DNA of 64,000 bases from Beijerinckiaceae bacterium. Its GTDB lineage: Bacteria > Pseudomonadota > Alphaproteobacteria > Rhizobiales > Beijerinckiaceae. Positions within the stretch are counted from its first letter, which is position 1; the number at the start of each line of letters is the position of its first letter. Shown in pieces: positions 55,804-64,000 of the stretch. The DNA lies in assembly GCA_947452455.1 (NCBI GenBank), contig CANGBX010000005.1, positions 124,001 to 188,000 of the forward strand, in the 5' to 3' direction. The notes under the pieces were generated by a model, which saw nothing but the letters and a program-made list of their open reading frames with translations, ran no database searches and was not told the origin of the DNA. Both the position numbers and the translations under genes were made by a program.

Positions 55804-55871
55804 CCGTCATTGCGAGCAAAGCGAAGCAACCCAGAGGCCTCACGCGCGGACTTCGGCCTCCTCGCCATGAC
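55804..55871. repeat. Family A palindromic repeat, shortened
   Basis: CCGTCATTGCGAGCAAAGCG to CTCGCCATGAC; a central part of the right arm is missing. It lies directly after the dienelactone-hydrolase-like gene stop. Confidence 0.8.
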
Positions 55872-55879
55872 AAAAGGGC

Positions 55880-56860
55880 TCAGAGCTTAAAAACCGCCTT
55901 CAAGGTCTCGCGCACGCTGGCGCGCGCCGCCTTTGCGGCTTCCGCATTATAGCCCGCATGCGGCCCACGCACGACGCAAGGGTCTTCATAGGTGAAGGCC
56001 TGTCCGGTCTTGCTGTTTGTGATCTGGCCCAGCGGCTCTTCCTTCAGCACGCAATTGCGCACGGTCATGGAGCGTGGCGAGGCGGTCGGAGTTGGCTGCC
56101 CCAGTGGCCCATCAAAGGAATGGGCTGCATCCTTATATGTCGTCATATCGACATTCGCACCGGCTGCTTTCAAGCGTTCGACATAGGCTTTGCATTGAGG
56201 CGCTGGATTATAATCGTCAATATCGCCGTGATGCAGGCGGATCGTGACAGGCTTCACCTTCGTGTCGTCGACAAAAGTCGTCATGCAATCGGCATAGAAG
56301 GGGAAGTAGGCGGCAAAATCGACACCGCTGTCATTCCAAATTTTGTGGAAGCGCTCCAAGCTCGCATAAAGTGTGGCCTGCCCACCGCGTGAAAAGCCGA
56401 TGAGCGCAACGCGTGATGTATCAACGCGGGGATGATCTTTGATTTTCCCCAGCGCACGATAGGTGTCGAGGATCATGTTGAGGCGACCAAGCAGCCCCTG
56501 ATTGTCGCTTGTCGCCACAATGCCGCGTCCGGTGAAGGCATCGACGAGCAATGTCGAGACACCCATTTCTGCAAATTCGCGTGCCCAGAGTTCATGCCCG
56601 CCATTGAGCGCGCCAGAACCATGCAGCAGAACAACAAGCGGGCGCTTGCCGGGGCCTTGTGCGATATGCAATTCAGCGGCAAGCAAAGCGGGCTTGGCCG
56701 CCGACTTGTCACCTTTCAGAAAGGCGCTGTCTGGCAGCGTGAGCGATTCAAAAGGAATGAGCTCGATACGCGCAGGCAAAGATGCTTTCGCATCTTGTGC
56801 GAAAGAGGGCTCTGAGACGAGCAATGATGCAAAGGCAAAAAGAACATATTTTAATTTCAT
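55880..56860 (-). CDS. Secreted dienelactone hydrolase-like alpha/beta hydrolase
   Basis: The 326-residue protein has a signal peptide (MKLKYVLFAFASLLVSEPSFAQ). The nucleophile elbow GFSRGGQ, HHGDIDDYNP for the acid and DAAHSFDG for the histidine make up the catalytic triad. PLVVLLHGSGALNGGHELWA forms the oxyanion region. It acts in the periplasm as an esterase or lactonase. It follows a second secreted hydrolase by ten bases, so the two form an operon that continues to three Bug genes' region. ATG 56860 is behind GAGAGCAAG. Confidence 0.85.
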   Translation of the reverse strand: MKLKYVLFAFASLLVSEPSFAQDAKASLPARIELIPFESLTLPDSAFLKGDKSAAKPALLAAELHIAQGPGKRPLVVLLHGSGALNGGHELWAREFAEMGVSTLLVDAFTGRGIVATSDNQGLLGRLNMILDTYRALGKIKDHPRVDTSRVALIGFSRGGQATLYASLERFHKIWNDSGVDFAAYFPFYADCMTTFVDDTKVKPVTIRLHHGDIDDYNPAPQCKAYVERLKAAGANVDMTTYKDAAHSFDGPLGQPTPTASPRSMTVRNCVLKEEPLGQITNSKTGQAFTYEDPCVVRGPHAGYNAEAAKAARASVRETLKAVFKL

Positions 56861-56870
56861 GATCTTGCTC

Positions 56871-58181
56871 TCAATTGAAGCGGCCTGCTGAAGCCCATTT
56901 CGCCACATAATCATAGAGATTCTTTGTGGCATATGCGTAAGATTTGCCGGTGACTTTCGAGCAAGGCTCACAGGGCGTTTGCCCATGCACCGCACCTTCG
57001 ATCACAATGTAATCCTTGTCCTTGCTGGCCGCGGCATCATAATGAATTTCATTGTCGGCAATGAAGTAATGTGCGCCCATAGCTGTGACGAGCAAAGGAA
57101 CGCTGATTTCACGCAAAGCGCAGGGTGTGGAATTGTTGCTCGAGCACCAATCAATATCGACCATGGAATCCTTGGCGCGAATGGCATTGGCGCTGAGGAA
57201 TGATGTCAGCGTCAAAAACATCGTGCCATTTTCGAGTGTCCGGTCGAGCTTGGCACTTTGCGTGGCCACGCGTACCGAGCGCACCAATTCAGTTGAGATC
57301 GTACCATCATCCTTGAGCAATTTGTGCGGTTTCACCGTGCCGGGATGGACGCTCATGGAAATATCCATCAATCGCGCGCGATTGCGATAGACGATAAAGG
57401 GCATGTCATCAGTCGTCGGTGTTTTCCCCGCTGCCACATCAGCGCGCATCGCCAAGGCTTTGTCGATCAGGCGATTCATACGTGCCGCTTGCGCCTTGAA
57501 ATAGCGTTCAAGAAATTCGGGTGTGTAAGTCGACAGCCCATCGGGATTAAAGCCGTTCTTCGGATCGAAGGGATCAAGCGCTGCATCAATTTTTCTGGGA
57601 TCAGCCTCATCCATCACTGATGGGTTGAGGCTGCGCAGTGCATTCACCGTATTGCCGGGGTGTGCATCCAGCAGCAGCATGCCGTCAGCCTTCGGCAGAT
57701 TGGCTAGGCTCTCTGGGCATTGCGTCAGCTTGTTGGATCCGCGGCAATAGGCCGTGCCTTTTTCCGCCGTCGCTTGATAGAAGGTCGTGGCTGGGCCACC
57801 GCCGGAAAAACCGATCAGAATGACTTTGGTAATGCCCGGCTGTTTGCGCAGATATTCAATGCCCTGTTTGATATCCAGCGCCACATTTTCAAAATTGACG
57901 ATGGCTTCATTATTGTCGGAACGCGGATTCATACCGAGCACCGTAAAGCCGCGTGCGGCCAACTCACGCGTACCAATCATATTCATGAAATTCGACGTGC
58001 GATGGATGGTCAGAAAAGCAATATGCGATTTCGTCCCACTGTCAGGCGTATAGAGCGCGCCTTTGGTGGCTGAGGGTTGAAAGGCCACATAGCGCGGATT
58101 GCTCTGCGCTTGCGCGACGCTCAAAGAGCTGATGATGGCCGCACAAGTCAGCGCAGCAGAGCGGAGCATGTTTTTCATCAT
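56871..58181 (-). CDS. Secreted alpha/beta hydrolase
   Basis: The 436-residue protein has a signal peptide (MMKNMLRSAALTCAAIISSLSVAQAQ) and a nucleophile elbow GFSGGGPAT near residue 125. Several cysteine pairs (YCRGSNKLTQC, WCSSNNSTPC, TPCEPC) suggest disulfides in the periplasm. I chose the start at 58181 behind AGGACC; a longer frame to 58580 overlaps the Bug gene upstream and is not coding. The likely terminal histidine is in EGAVHGQTP. Substrate unknown; ester or amide hydrolysis is inferred. Confidence 0.82.
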   Translation of the reverse strand: MMKNMLRSAALTCAAIISSLSVAQAQSNPRYVAFQPSATKGALYTPDSGTKSHIAFLTIHRTSNFMNMIGTRELAARGFTVLGMNPRSDNNEAIVNFENVALDIKQGIEYLRKQPGITKVILIGFSGGGPATTFYQATAEKGTAYCRGSNKLTQCPESLANLPKADGMLLLDAHPGNTVNALRSLNPSVMDEADPRKIDAALDPFDPKNGFNPDGLSTYTPEFLERYFKAQAARMNRLIDKALAMRADVAAGKTPTTDDMPFIVYRNRARLMDISMSVHPGTVKPHKLLKDDGTISTELVRSVRVATQSAKLDRTLENGTMFLTLTSFLSANAIRAKDSMVDIDWCSSNNSTPCALREISVPLLVTAMGAHYFIADNEIHYDAAASKDKDYIVIEGAVHGQTPCEPCSKVTGKSYAYATKNLYDYVAKWASAGRFN

Positions 58182-58204
58182 TCTGGTCCTGCAATGCGTT
58201 GCGC

Positions 58205-59272
58205 TTATTTCGCGATAATCAACTTGCCCAAACGCTCGCGCACATCTTTTGGGGTGGCGGCTGCTTCTTCGATGACCTTTTTTACAAATTTGCCGTCCAC
58301 AGGACTGGTGTTCATGCCCGCTTGTTGCATCTCCGCACGGAAGGCGGGCGTCATCGCCATTTTCATGAATGCCTTTTCCAAAATCTCGGCGCGATCTGCC
58401 GGAATTTCTGGCGGGGCTGCGAAGGGCAGGGCCATGAAGAAAGGGTTTTCGGCAAATTCGAGATAGGCGCGATCTTTCGGATCTTTCACCAGCTCGCGCC
58501 CTGTTGGCACATCCGGCAGGGTCGACATGCGTGTGTTGCGCGCAAATTGCACCAGCACGCGCAGCTTTTTCTCGTTCCACAATTGCGGGCGTGACGCCAT
58601 GATCGCCGAAATGTCGATCACCTGACCATCGATTTCACCGCGCTCCATCGCGAGCCAAATATCATTGGCGCCCGGGAAGCCGCGCACGACATCCGTATTC
58701 ACGCCGAGCAATTCTTTGGCAATCAGTGCAAAGGTCGTGTTGGTCGAGCCGACACCCACGCCTGCCAGATTGACCTTCGTTTTGCGCGCATCCTCAATCG
58801 TCTTGAAGGGGCTCGAGGCCATGACGACGAGCAGATAGGCATCATCGGCATAAGACGACAGCGAGCCGAGCCATGTCAGTTTCATCGGGTCGAATTGCAC
58901 ATTGGCATCGCCGCAATAATAGAGCTGCGGAATGGAGCGGCTGACGGTGGCAATGGTGAGCCCGTCACGCGGCGTTGAATTGGCGAGGCGATTGGCAGCA
59001 GACAGGCCACCTGCACCCGGCTGGTTTTGCACCACAACACTCGGGTTGCCTTCAATATGATTGGTGAGATGGCGGGCCACAATGCGTCCGGCAATGTCGA
59101 AAATGCCTCCGGGCGAGAAAGGCACGACAAGCTGCACTGTTTTGCCTTTGTAAAAATTGGAATCGGCAAGTGACGAGCGCGGCACAATGGCGGCGGCGGT
59201 GACGCCTGCGGCGGTGGCGCAAAACTGGCGGCGCGAAATCTTCGTCTTGGAAATCTTCGTCTTGGACGTCAT
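58205..59272 (-). CDS. Bug-family solute-binding protein with a Tat-type signal
   Basis: The 355-residue product has a twin-arginine motif ISRRQFCATAAGVTAAAIVP followed by SNFYKGKTVQLVVPFSPGGIFD, the Bug signature. The N-terminus carries a tandem KISKT duplication encoded by a 15-bp direct repeat. Most Bug proteins in this window use Sec signals, so this one may fold before export, for example with a bound cofactor. The two secreted hydrolase genes lie directly downstream on the same strand, which suggests it imports their product. Ligand unknown. Confidence 0.88.
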   Translation of the reverse strand: MTSKTKISKTKISRRQFCATAAGVTAAAIVPRSSLADSNFYKGKTVQLVVPFSPGGIFDIAGRIVARHLTNHIEGNPSVVVQNQPGAGGLSAANRLANSTPRDGLTIATVSRSIPQLYYCGDANVQFDPMKLTWLGSLSSYADDAYLLVVMASSPFKTIEDARKTKVNLAGVGVGSTNTTFALIAKELLGVNTDVVRGFPGANDIWLAMERGEIDGQVIDISAIMASRPQLWNEKKLRVLVQFARNTRMSTLPDVPTGRELVKDPKDRAYLEFAENPFFMALPFAAPPEIPADRAEILEKAFMKMAMTPAFRAEMQQAGMNTSPVDGKFVKKVIEEAAATPKDVRERLGKLIIAK

Positions 59273-59360
59273 CTGCTAGTCCTCCCTTGCGAGCCTGTTT
59301 GTTGCGGCTCTTATATTGATCAAGCCTATGCGAGGCTCGTCGTCTTGTGAAGCGGCGGGC

Positions 59361-60380
59361 TTACTCGCGAATGGCTTCGCGCGCCTTTTCGACAATCTCT
59401 TTGGGCGTGGCATAGATTTTGGCCACACCTTCCTGCACCCGCTCGCCGCCTGCGGGCAGAATATCGATGCGGGCTTTCTCGGCATCAGACAGTAGGTCGG
59501 GGTCCTTCATCGCCAGATCAAAAGCTTTGCGCAAAATAGCAACGCGATCAGCTGGCGTTTCGGGTGGTGCAATATAGGGGCGCCCAAACAATTGCTGGGC
59601 AATCACGAGTTCGGCGACTTGGCGATCTGTGTCATTCTGGAAAAAATCCCAGATCATCGGCACGCCCATTTTTGTGAGCTCATCGGAAGGCTCTAGGCCG
59701 GCCTGCACCAGCACGCGCAATTTTCCATCGCGCACCCAATCGGCTTTTTGCGAACGCAAGCTCGACCAATCGATACCGCACAGCCCATCTGTCTCGCCGC
59801 GCTCCATCGCGAGCATGGCGGAGGGTGTGCCGTGATAGCCCGAGATGATGCGGAAATTCACATGCGATGTCTTTTTATGCAGATAGGCATAATCGCGCGT
59901 CGAGCCGCCTTCGGCAGAAGCCGAGATAATCGCTTCCTGCGTATAGGCATCTTTGAATGTCTTGATCTTCGATGTGTGGAAGACCGCGCAGACGCGCGTC
60001 GAATTATTGGCAGTCGCCAGATATTGAAACTTGGTCGGATCGTAGAGCCCGTTCAGCTTGCCTTCGAGCAGGGGGCCCACAACAGCGCCGGGTGAAATGG
60101 CGGCAATGGATGTGCCGTCTTTGGGCGCGATTTTATAAATGAAGCCCGCCGCGCGCACCGTGCTGGCGCCTTCCATATTCTGCACGATCACATGCGGCTG
60201 GCCGGGTATATATTTGCCCAGATGTTTGGCGACGACGCGGCCGTAAATATCATAGCCCCCGCCGGGCCCCGTGCCGATGATGAAGGTGATCGTCTTGCCC
60301 GCATAGAAATCAGCGGCCGTAGCGGCATTGCTGCCAAGAGCCCCCGCGCATGCAACCGCCAACGCAAGCTTGCGTATCAT
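59361..60380 (-). CDS. Bug-family (TctC-like) periplasmic solute-binding protein
   Basis: The 339-residue product has a Sec signal peptide (MIRKLALAVACAGALGSNAATA) and the signature ADFYAGKTITFIIGTGPGGGYDIYGR. The start is ATG 60380, eight bases after GGGAGGGG; an ATG at 60386 is only two bases from it. The gene precedes the Tat-type Bug gene by 88 bases, giving two binding proteins and two secreted hydrolases in one direction. Ligand unknown. Confidence 0.88.
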   Translation of the reverse strand: MIRKLALAVACAGALGSNAATAADFYAGKTITFIIGTGPGGGYDIYGRVVAKHLGKYIPGQPHVIVQNMEGASTVRAAGFIYKIAPKDGTSIAAISPGAVVGPLLEGKLNGLYDPTKFQYLATANNSTRVCAVFHTSKIKTFKDAYTQEAIISASAEGGSTRDYAYLHKKTSHVNFRIISGYHGTPSAMLAMERGETDGLCGIDWSSLRSQKADWVRDGKLRVLVQAGLEPSDELTKMGVPMIWDFFQNDTDRQVAELVIAQQLFGRPYIAPPETPADRVAILRKAFDLAMKDPDLLSDAEKARIDILPAGGERVQEGVAKIYATPKEIVEKAREAIRE

Positions 60381-60525
60381 GTGCATCCCCTCCCAGAGTG
60401 CCGGAATTGTTTTCCGGCTTATGGGGAGAGCCTAGCCCTGCCTCCTGAGAGGCGCAATTGCCTTTGCGCTGCGAAAGATTGCTTGAGCTTTCATCACAAG
60501 GGCTGATTTCCCGGCAGGCATTTGC

Positions 60526-60753
60526 CTATTTGCTGGCGGGTGTTTCCTGCGGGGCGGGGGCTTTGTTCTGCCAGCGGCCGCCTTTGGAAATGAATTTGGC
60601 TCGCCAGAGAGCTATGTCGGCCGGGCGCTGGTCTTCCACGCCCATCAGCACGCCACAGCATTCACATTTCATGGCAAGAGCCTCGGGCTGCGGCTCGTTC
60701 TGAAAGGTACAGATACGACAGGTGCTTCCCTCTTGATGGTCGGCGGTGTTCAC
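60526..60753 (-). CDS. Small cysteine-rich hypothetical protein
   Basis: The 75-residue protein holds two cysteine pairs, CRIC (12-15) and CECC (30-33), in a pattern that could bind one zinc ion, and a Pro/Lys-rich tail. No signal peptide. The start is GTG 60753 behind GGGAGAA. I recognise no family. It stands alone between two Bug genes. Confidence 0.6.
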   Translation of the reverse strand: MNTADHQEGSTCRICTFQNEPQPEALAMKCECCGVLMGVEDQRPADIALWRAKFISKGGRWQNKAPAPQETPASK

Positions 60754-61006
60754 GCTTGTTCTCCCTCGGTGCTTTCAAAGCGCGCGGTCAGGCTTGAGCC
60801 TTGTTGTGGGTCCACGACGCTTTCACAAAGAAGGAGAGCAAGGAGCGTGCCGTTGTTGAAGAAAAGGGACACGAGCGTGTGAGTTTTTGTTCACGCCCCC
60901 GTGAGGTGAAGGGGTTTCATCCATCCTTCTATTCTTAAAACTTTCGTTTTCTCTCGTGCTTGCCTAGTTTGCTCGCAAGACCGCCTTTCCCAACGAGAAG
61001 AGAATC

Positions 61007-62095
61007 ATGATTGCTCACTTCACCCGCTTGACCTTGGCCGCCTGTGTGGCGCTGGCGACAGCTCTGCCCGCAGCCGCGCAGAACGTCGATTTTTCTGGCA
61101 AGACCATCACCATGCTGGTGCCATTCCCGACGGGGGGTGGCGTTGATCTTTGGGCGCGCTTCAACCAGCCGCTTCTTGCCCGCCATTTGCCGGGCAAGCC
61201 GACCGTGGTTGTGAAAAATATGCCGGGTGGTGGCTCGACGGCAGGCGCGAATTTCTTTCAAGTGACAGCCAAGAATGACGGGCTCACTTTGTTGATGAGC
61301 TCGGCCTCGACGCAGTTTCCCTATCTGCTCGGCGATCCGCGCGTGAAATATGATTATCAGGATTGGCGCGTGGTGCTGGCGGCCCCGACAGGTGGTGCTG
61401 CTTACGTTTCGTCCCAGTTCGGCGCCAAATCGATCAAAGATATCGACAAGCTGCGCGGCAAAGAATTGTTCTTCGCAAGCCCCGGCCCAACCGCGCTTGA
61501 GCTCGTCTCGCTGCTCGGCTTCCGTTTGATGGATCTGAACGTCAATCACATCTTTGGTGTGGTGGGACGAGCCGAAGGTCTGTTGGGTTTCGAACGTGGT
61601 GAATTCACCATCGACTCGCAAACAACCACCGCCTATCTGCGCCGCTCGCAGGGTCTGGTCACAGAAGGCCGCGCGACGCCGCTCTTCTCATGGGGTGTGC
61701 TCGACAAGAATGGTCAGCTCGCGCGTGATCCCAATTTCCCCGACCTGCCCCATATCGGCGAAGCCTATGAGATCGTCCACGGCAAGAAGCCGTCCGGCAT
61801 CGAATGGGATGCGTTCATGGCCTTTCTCGTGTCGGGCTTCCCGGCACAAAAGCTGATCGTTCTGCCCAAGACAACGCCCGACAATATTGTCGAAACCTAT
61901 CGCGCGGCCGTGCGTGATCTGTTGAAGGATCCCGACTATCTCGCCAAGCGCGATGAAGTCATCGGCGAATATGAGCAGGTGACGGATGCAGAGGCTGAGC
62001 GCCTCTACAAAGCGGGCACAACCATCGCGCCAGAAGCCAAAGCGTGGGTGCGCCAGTTTCTGGAAAAGACCTATCAGGTGCAATTTAAGGAATAA
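61007..62095 (+). CDS. Bug-family (TctC-like) periplasmic solute-binding protein
   Basis: The 362-residue product has a Sec signal peptide (MIAHFTRLTLAACVALATAL) and VDFSGKTITMLVPFPTGGGVDLWAR with the family loop. It is the only Bug gene on the plus strand and is slightly longer than the others. It lies 253 bases downstream of the small cysteine protein with no gene between. Its end overlaps the convergent SGNH-like gene by 11 bases. No TctAB nearby. Confidence 0.88.
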   Translation: MIAHFTRLTLAACVALATALPAAAQNVDFSGKTITMLVPFPTGGGVDLWARFNQPLLARHLPGKPTVVVKNMPGGGSTAGANFFQVTAKNDGLTLLMSSASTQFPYLLGDPRVKYDYQDWRVVLAAPTGGAAYVSSQFGAKSIKDIDKLRGKELFFASPGPTALELVSLLGFRLMDLNVNHIFGVVGRAEGLLGFERGEFTIDSQTTTAYLRRSQGLVTEGRATPLFSWGVLDKNGQLARDPNFPDLPHIGEAYEIVHGKKPSGIEWDAFMAFLVSGFPAQKLIVLPKTTPDNIVETYRAAVRDLLKDPDYLAKRDEVIGEYEQVTDAEAERLYKAGTTIAPEAKAWVRQFLEKTYQVQFKE

Positions 62096-63050
62096 GCTTG
62101 GCCTGTTGTGCGATGAGACGCGTCCAAGCCTGCGCACCGCAAGCATTGAGATGGGTGTAATCGGCAAAGAAGGCGTCACCAAAATCTGATGGCGGCGGCA
62201 AGAAGAGGGCACCTCTTTCTGCTGCCGTTTTTGCAATTGTTTGGCGCCAATTGTTGAGCGGCTCCGCTAAGAAATCTCGCGCTACGCCGCGCATCGGCGT
62301 TTCAGCAATAATGGTTTTGATCCCAAGCTTCTGCAGTCTCTCCAGCATGATCTCAAAATCGTTCTGGGTTTTACGGTCAAATACGGCGTTGCGCCTACGA
62401 TAGCCATCCCAGCGTTGGGGATCGCGCGCAAAGCCTTCACAATTCAAAAGTGCACTACCGCCCCTGTCATAGGCGAGATTTTGATAAGACGTGCCGCCCA
62501 AAGCGCGGTTGCGCTTGAGTGACCGATAGTTGCGCCACAGGCCGAAGAGGTCACCATGGCGTGCGTAATGCAGAAGGTCATGCCCGATCTTGTCGCGCAG
62601 ATAAGCATCGATGCTTTGCATCTCGGCTCCTGCACCATCTGCCGAACCGGCAAAGTCTCCGTAATAGATTGGCAAGAGAATTAATTTGGGTTTGCATATA
62701 CTCAAGATATTTCCGAGCAGTGCGTTGCTCCCTTGAATTTCAAGGCCCCAGATGCCGAGATTGACAACGTTGTTTTGCGTCATTGTCGACAGGCCCTGCG
62801 CATCAACATTATTGAGCGCTATAGAGGAGCCAAGCACAAGCCCCTCACAAGCTCCCCTCTGCAGATGCGGACGTGCCCAGCGAATTTTTTCATTCAGCGA
62901 GAGATTGCTAGAAAATTTTGGGGGCGGCAGTTGATCACGAATCGCGAAGATGAGCCCGGCGAGGATCAGAAGAATGAGGCTAAAGCTTCCTGCAAAGATG
63001 GCAAGCCAGCTGCGTGCATGCGGTGTGGTGGAGGTTGAGATCGCGCGCAT
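62085..63050 (-). CDS. AlgJ/AlgX-like SGNH-type membrane protein
   Basis: The 321-residue protein has one N-terminal membrane helix (WLAIFAGSFSLILLILAGLIF), the nucleophile block GLVLGSSIALNN and the terminal DYTHLNACGAQAW with the catalytic Asp and His, as in SGNH/DltD/AlgJ-type acetyl esterases. Next to an AlgI-like MBOAT protein this is the standard partner for O-acetylation of an exported polysaccharide. The glycan is unidentified. It lies three bases after the AlgI-like stop. Confidence 0.82.
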   Translation of the reverse strand: MRAISTSTTPHARSWLAIFAGSFSLILLILAGLIFAIRDQLPPPKFSSNLSLNEKIRWARPHLQRGACEGLVLGSSIALNNVDAQGLSTMTQNNVVNLGIWGLEIQGSNALLGNILSICKPKLILLPIYYGDFAGSADGAGAEMQSIDAYLRDKIGHDLLHYARHGDLFGLWRNYRSLKRNRALGGTSYQNLAYDRGGSALLNCEGFARDPQRWDGYRRRNAVFDRKTQNDFEIMLERLQKLGIKTIIAETPMRGVARDFLAEPLNNWRQTIAKTAAERGALFLPPPSDFGDAFFADYTHLNACGAQAWTRLIAQQAKLIP

Positions 63051-63053
63051 GGC

Positions 63054-64000
63054 TCAGAATTGAAAATAGAGAAATTCGGATTTTTCACCGATGAAACCGA
63101 CGCAGGTGAAGAAAAAAGCAGCGGCGATGATAGCGCTCACGGCAAGGCTTCTTGCAAGCGCGCGCGGTGTCAGCTTGATACCAAAGACCTGCGCTGCATC
63201 ATCGCGTGTATGCAGTAAAATTTCAAACTGGCGCGCAAGAGATTGGCTATTAGGCAAAGCGCAGAGCGCGCCTGCGATGAGAAGGATTAGCAGCGTATTG
63301 CCGAGGGCGCCAATTTTTTGCCCGCCGATTTGGAGAATTGTTGAGCCAAGCCCGTTCAAGCCCGCCATGCCACGGAGCACCATCATGGCCTGATCAAAAT
63401 TACTGGCGCGGAAAAAGACCCATGCGATCACCACAGCAAGCATTGTTAATGCCCAAGCAAAGGCTTTTGGGGGCGCGGGCAGGAAGTTACGACAAAGATG
63501 ATTGATGACGAGATATGCTCCGTGCAATCCACCCCAAATCACGAAGGTCCAATTGGCGCCGTGCCATAGCCCGCCGAGCAGCATGGTGATTATGAGATTG
63601 ATGTATCGCCGCGCGGGGCCTTTTTGATTGCCGCCCAACGGAATGTAGAGATAGTCGCGCAAAAATTGTGACAAGGACATGTGCCAACGTCGCCAGAAGT
63701 CGATGATGTTCGTTGCCTTGTAGGGCGAATTGAAATTGATCGGCAGGTCGATGCCAAACATCTTCGAGGCACCTATGGCCATGTCGGAATAGCCAGAAAA
63801 ATCGAAATAGATTTGCAGGGTGAAGGCGAGCGCCCCGCACCAAGCTGTGATCATGTCGGGTTCTGCGCCCGTGCCTAAGCGATTGAAAATGCCGCTGGCA
63901 TATAGGGAGAGAGGATCGGCAATTAGAACCTTCTTCACGAGGCCGATAATAAATATCACCAAGCCGAGAGCTAGGTTCGACGATTTCAATCGACAGGCAT
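63054..64000 (-). CDS. AlgI-like MBOAT O-acyltransferase (partial, runs off right edge)
   Basis: At least 315 codons of a membrane-bound O-acyltransferase: IYFDFSGYSDMAIGASKMFG, FWRRWHMSLSQFLRDYLYIPLGGN and the active-site histidine region LLGGLWHGANWTFVIWGGLHG. AlgI proteins are about 470-500 residues, so the N-terminal third is outside the window and the frame stays open to base 64000. It transfers acetyl groups across the inner membrane to a polysaccharide, with the AlgJ-like protein downstream. Confidence 0.92.
   Translation of the reverse strand, partial: ACRLKSSNLALGLVIFIIGLVKKVLIADPLSLYASGIFNRLGTGAEPDMITAWCGALAFTLQIYFDFSGYSDMAIGASKMFGIDLPINFNSPYKATNIIDFWRRWHMSLSQFLRDYLYIPLGGNQKGPARRYINLIITMLLGGLWHGANWTFVIWGGLHGAYLVINHLCRNFLPAPPKAFAWALTMLAVVIAWVFFRASNFDQAMMVLRGMAGLNGLGSTILQIGGQKIGALGNTLLILLIAGALCALPNSQSLARQFEILLHTRDDAAQVFGIKLTPRALARSLAVSAIIAAAFFFTCVGFIGEKSEFLYFQF

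Noticed and set aside
6505-55871. CRISPR array as explanation for the family A repeats
   Set aside because: Copies are single, kilobases apart, palindromic over their length and have no regular spacers or cas genes.
58182-58580. N-terminal extension of the secreted hydrolase
   Set aside because: It overlaps the Bug gene in another frame and would bury the signal peptide inside the protein.

Overview
The window reads as chromosomal DNA of a free-living alphaproteobacterium, most likely Hyphomicrobiales (Rhizobiales). The grounds are a CckA-type hybrid kinase next to a FliO-like gene, a DksA that lacks the usual zinc cysteines, a GTTC-N7-GTTC SOS box upstream of recA, and the housekeeping run cckA / recA / alaS / icd / trmJ / rpsD. 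Genus cannot be fixed from this sequence. No tRNA, rRNA, CRISPR array, insertion sequence, phage gene or plasmid function was seen.

Layout. (1) 0.1-18.1 kb is a catabolic island: flavin monooxygenase, two orphan Bug-type solute-binding proteins, a ThDP enzyme, ACMSD-like amidohydrolase, FAH-family hydrolase, class II aldolase, SDR, a SsuABC/TauABC-like ABC importer, a HyuA/HyuB pair, then PuuE-type allantoinase and glycerate 2-kinase. Ring-opening and ureide/hydantoin-type chemistry is a consistent theme, but the substrate is unknown. (2) 18.3-22.5 kb holds a split chromate-transporter pair, a rhodanese, two c-type cytochromes and a DMT exporter. (3) 22.6-27.2 kb holds an XRE-cupin regulator, a MORN-like small protein and an Mla-type lipid transport operon (STAS-MlaE, MlaF, MlaD, lipoprotein). 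(4) 27.4-50.4 kb is the core block: a 1409-residue membrane-anchored coiled-coil protein, a degenerate Hpt protein, ferredoxin, SixA-like phosphatase, alaS, recA, cckA, fliO-like, dksA, icd, a second split chromate transporter, trmJ, a MurD2-MurL pair, a methyltransferase, rpsD and a PhnA-like protein. (5) 50.4-62.1 kb is a second accessory block: an apparently Tat-exported ThDP enzyme sandwiched between two small c-type cytochromes, four more Bug proteins, a beta-hydroxyacid dehydrogenase and two secreted alpha/beta hydrolases. (6) 62.1-64 kb is an AlgJ/AlgX-like plus AlgI-like (MBOAT) O-acetylation pair; the last gene runs off the right edge.

Two interspersed repeat families run through the window: about a dozen copies of an 80-95 bp palindrome bounded by CGTCATTGCGAG / CTCGCAATGACG, and three copies of a GC-rich palindrome built on CCCCTCCCCCTTGAGGGGAGGGG. 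One copy of the first forms the 3' ends of both trmJ and murD2.

Most interesting: the periplasmic-looking ThDP enzyme/cytochrome operon (50.4-54.1 kb), the MurD2-MurL D-glutamate route sitting between trmJ and rpsD, and the structured region upstream of dksA in which the only plausible ribosome binding site is inside a hairpin.
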